Source: Chitinophagaceae bacterium (GTDB lineage: Bacteria > Bacteroidota > Bacteroidia > Chitinophagales > Chitinophagaceae). From it: 41,775 nucleotides of DNA. Made by a program: the position numbers and the translations under genes. The DNA lies in contig JANYCA010000108.1 in NCBI GenBank assembly GCA_025360525.1, positions 1 through 41,775 of the forward strand. The letters run 5' to 3'. The notes under the pieces were generated by a model. It was not told the DNA's origin. It did not search any database and was given only the letters and a program-made list of their open reading frames with translations. The number at the start of each line of letters is the position of its first letter. Within the stretch, counting starts at the first letter, position 1. Below are positions 39,395 through 41,775 of the stretch, one piece after another.

Positions 39395-41775
39395 ATGGAC
39401 AAGTTGTTTTACGTAGTTCCGGCATTGGGCGTTGTAGGCCTTTTGTACACTTTTATCAAGTTTGCCTGGGTATCTAAACAAGATGCCGGCAACGAAAGAA
39501 TGAAGGAAATTAGCAATTATATTGCCGAAGGTGCAATGGCTTTTTTACAAGCTGAGTATAAAATCCTTACCTATTTTGTAATTATTGGTGCCTTATTATT
39601 GGGTATAATGGGTTATAGCAATGAGAACAGTCACTGGAGCATTGCATTGGCATTTGTGCTGGGTGCTTTTTTTAGTGCGTTGGCGGGTTTCATTGGTATG
39701 AAAGTAGCCACCAAAGCCAATGTACGTACTGCACAGGCTGCCCGTACCAGTTTAAGTAAAGCACTGTCTGTATCTTTTACAGGCGGTAGTGTAATGGGTA
39801 TGGGTGTTGCCGGTTTGGCAGTGCTTGGGCTTGGAGGTTTATTTATTATTTTAAAAATGGTTTTTGCGCCGGATTCAGCGGTTGATAGCGTGGAGATGGA
39901 ACGTACTATTGAAATATTAACCGGTTTTTCTTTAGGTGCTGAATCTATTGCCTTGTTTGCAAGAGTGGGTGGTGGTATTTACACAAAAGCGGCTGATGTG
40001 GGTGCAGATTTAGTAGGTAAAGTAGAAGCTGGTATTCCTGAAGATGATCCACGTAATCCTGCTACCATCGCAGATAATGTGGGTGATAATGTGGGTGATG
40101 TGGCAGGTATGGGTGCCGATTTATTTGGCAGTTATGTAGCTACTGTTTTAGCAACAATGGTTTTAGGAAGAGAAACTACCGCAATAGATGCTTTTGGTGG
40201 CTTATCTCCAATTTTATTACCGATGCTGATTGCTGCCATGGGTATTATATTTTCTATCATTGCTACCTTTTTTGTACGCATTAGCGACAGTGCTGGTTTA
40301 AGCACTCAAAAAGTACAAAACGCTTTAAACATGGGTAACTGGGGTAGCATGGTTTTAACGGCAATTGGTTGCTATTTTTTAGTGAATTTTTTATTACCGG
40401 ATACGATGACTTTGCGTAACCATGAGTTTACAAAAACAGGCGTGTTTGGTGCCATCATGGTGGGTTTAGGAGTAGGCACATTAATGAGCATTATTACAGA
40501 ATATTACACAGCCATGGGCAAGCGCCCGGTAATGAGTATAATTCGGCAAAGTGCTACCGGCCATGCTACTAATATTATTGGCGGATTGGCAGTTGGTATG
40601 GAAAGTACTTTATTGCCTATTTTAGTTTTGGCTGCAGGTATTTATGGCTCTTATGCCTGTGCAGGTTTATATGGTGTGGCCATAGCCGCAGCGGGTATGA
40701 TGGCAACAACTGCCATGCAATTGGCCATTGATGCTTTTGGTCCTATTGCTGATAATGCGGGAGGTATTGCAGAGATGAGTGAGTTGCCTGCTGATGTTCG
40801 TGAAAAAACTGATATTTTAGATGCTGTTGGAAATACAACCGCTGCCAGTGGTAAAGGATTTGCCATTGCATCTGCAGCATTAACAGCCCTGGCTTTGTTT
40901 GCAGCATTTGTAGGCATTGCAGGTATAGATGGAATTGATATTTATCATGCAGATGTGTTGGCTGGTTTGTTTGTGGGTGGCATGATTCCGTTTATATTTT
41001 CTTCGCTTGCTATTCGTGCCGTTGGTGAAGCAGCCATGGCCATGGTGGAAGAAGTTCGCCGGCAGTTTCGCACCATTCCCGGCATAATGGAAGGTACCGG
41101 CAAACCGGAATATGATAAGTGTGTGGCTATTTCTACAGAAGCCTCTTTAAAAAAAATGATGTTACCCGGGGCAATCGCTTTGTTATCTCCCCTCATTATT
41201 GGTTTTATTTTTGGACCCGAAGTATTGGGTGGATTTTTGGCTGGTGCTACCGTAAGTGGTGTATTAATGGGCATGTTCCAGAACAATGCAGGTGGTGCAT
41301 GGGACAATGCTAAAAAATCATTTGAAAAAGGTGTGGAAATAAACGGAGAGATGTACTACAAAAAATCTGATCCGCATAAAGCATCCGTTACAGGCGATAC
41401 AGTGGGTGATCCGTTTAAAGATACCTCGGGACCATCTATGAATATTTTGATTAAACTGATGAGCATCGTTTCGTTGGTAATTGCTCCTACCCTTGCAAAA
41501 ATTCATCACGATAAAATTCAGGCCAATAGAAAAGCCCAGCTGGAAACAATTATGAAAATGAGTGGTGGAACAACAGTTGTAGAACAAAAATTGATTAAAA
41601 TGATTGACAGTATGGGAGTGGAAAAAACCACCGTAACAGTAACCAATGGAACGGTTGGTACTGATGGTGATTTTGTTTACAACACAGGTAAAGAAATAAC
41701 CGTACCACTTCCAAACGATGCACAAATAAGTATAGGTGAAAACAGTGGCCTTTACAAATTGCATGAATTGATAAA
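39395..41775 (+). CDS. hppA: Membrane-bound ion-translocating pyrophosphatase, K+-dependent type (partial, 3' end outside window)
   Basis: Couples hydrolysis of pyrophosphate to pumping of Na+ and/or H+ across the inner membrane. The frame is open from ATG 39395 through 793 codons to the window edge. The catalytic segment [20 protein letters not shown], followed by [12 protein letters not shown], lies around residue 215. [11 protein letters not shown] (479-489) has Ala483 and Gly486 at the positions that distinguish K+-dependent (Ala, Gly/Ala) from K+-independent (Lys, Thr) enzymes. [21 protein letters not shown] precedes the last membrane helix, which ends near residue 700. At least 93 further hydrophilic residues follow, unlike most family members. 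The ion cannot be decided here. Confidence 0.95.
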   Translation, partial: MDKLFYVVPALGVVGLLYTFIKFAWVSKQDAGNERMKEISNYIAEGAMAFLQAEYKILTYFVIIGALLLGIMGYSNENSHWSIALAFVLGAFFSALAGFIGMKVATKANVRTAQAARTSLSKALSVSFTGGSVMGMGVAGLAVLGLGGLFIILKMVFAPDSAVDSVEMERTIEILTGFSLGAESIALFARVGGGIYTKAADVGADLVGKVEAGIPEDDPRNPATIADNVGDNVGDVAGMGADLFGSYVATVLATMVLGRETTAIDAFGGLSPILLPMLIAAMGIIFSIIATFFVRISDSAGLSTQKVQNALNMGNWGSMVLTAIGCYFLVNFLLPDTMTLRNHEFTKTGVFGAIMVGLGVGTLMSIITEYYTAMGKRPVMSIIRQSATGHATNIIGGLAVGMESTLLPILVLAAGIYGSYACAGLYGVAIAAAGMMATTAMQLAIDAFGPIADNAGGIAEMSELPADVREKTDILDAVGNTTAASGKGFAIASAALTALALFAAFVGIAGIDGIDIYHADVLAGLFVGGMIPFIFSSLAIRAVGEAAMAMVEEVRRQFRTIPGIMEGTGKPEYDKCVAISTEASLKKMMLPGAIALLSPLIIGFIFGPEVLGGFLAGATVSGVLMGMFQNNAGGAWDNAKKSFEKGVEINGEMYYKKSDPHKASVTGDTVGDPFKDTSGPSMNILIKLMSIVSLVIAPTLAKIHHDKIQANRKAQLETIMKMSGGTTVVEQKLIKMIDSMGVEKTTVTVTNGTVGTDGDFVYNTGKEITVPLPNDAQISIGENSGLYKLHELI

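Noticed and set aside
40651..41764. Several minus-strand ORFs (88-148 codons) opposite hppA
   Set aside because: Shadows of the well-conserved hppA frame. The repetitive Ala/Pro/Asn translations reflect antisense codons.

Overview
The window is AT-rich DNA from a member of the Bacteroidota, most likely a Chitinophagaceae-like aerobe. This rests on several -7 promoter elements of the Bacteroidota type TAnnTTTG, a type IX secretion tail on a secreted protease, a membrane pyrophosphatase, XdhA/B/C, and AT-rich gaps full of short repeats. The gene content is chromosomal housekeeping. No transposase, phage gene, CRISPR array, rRNA or tRNA was seen.

Layout. (1) 1-9734, all on the minus strand: the C5 tetrapyrrole pathway in the order hemA-hemC-hemD-hemE-hemF-hemB-hemL, then a separately promoted precorrin-2 dehydrogenase gene and a TauE/SafE exporter cut by the window edge. 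(2) 10155-11843, plus strand: hemH and hemJ, read divergently from hemA. Together these carry glutamyl-tRNA to protoheme with HemF (oxygen-dependent) and HemJ. (3) 11987-21935, minus strand: assimilatory sulfate reduction in the order cysH-cysD-cysN-cysE-cysK-cobA-cysJ-cysI. CobA and the precorrin-2 dehydrogenase draw uroporphyrinogen III from the heme pathway towards siroheme, the cofactor of CysI, so heme, siroheme and sulfur assimilation lie side by side. CysH has the cysteine pattern of an APS reductase, so no APS kinase is needed. (4) 22307-28149: guanine deaminase and a GNAT protein (plus strand) facing xdhA-xdhB-xdhC (minus strand), giving guanine to xanthine to urate. (5) 28243-37583: a secreted YD-repeat-like protein, an M43 metalloprotease with a T9SS tail, a glutaminyl cyclotransferase lipoprotein, and a three-gene envelope operon (TPR protein, plug-less outer-membrane barrel, HU-like membrane protein). 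(6) 37886-end, plus strand: DoxX protein, thioesterase, and hppA running off the right edge with an unusual C-terminal extension.

The most unusual content is non-genic. Many gaps hold tandem heptamer arrays (AGTAAAA, GTGAAAA, TTTTGCC, GATGTCT, GGTGAAT types). Several overlap stop codons or abut start codons, and some occur as inverted pairs bracketing a gap. One inverted pair with a hairpin centre lies inside hemC, in frame, and encodes about 38 extra residues with a seven-residue repeat. There are also C-rich/G-rich inverted pairs around the cysD-cysN and cysJ-cysI gaps, a diverged 62-nt dispersed repeat in two copies, a nested 100-bp dyad, and a candidate structured repeat before the thioesterase gene. 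A shared motif, AGTCTACT within a dyad, sits in front of both siroheme/sulfur transcription units and may be a sulfur-regulator operator.
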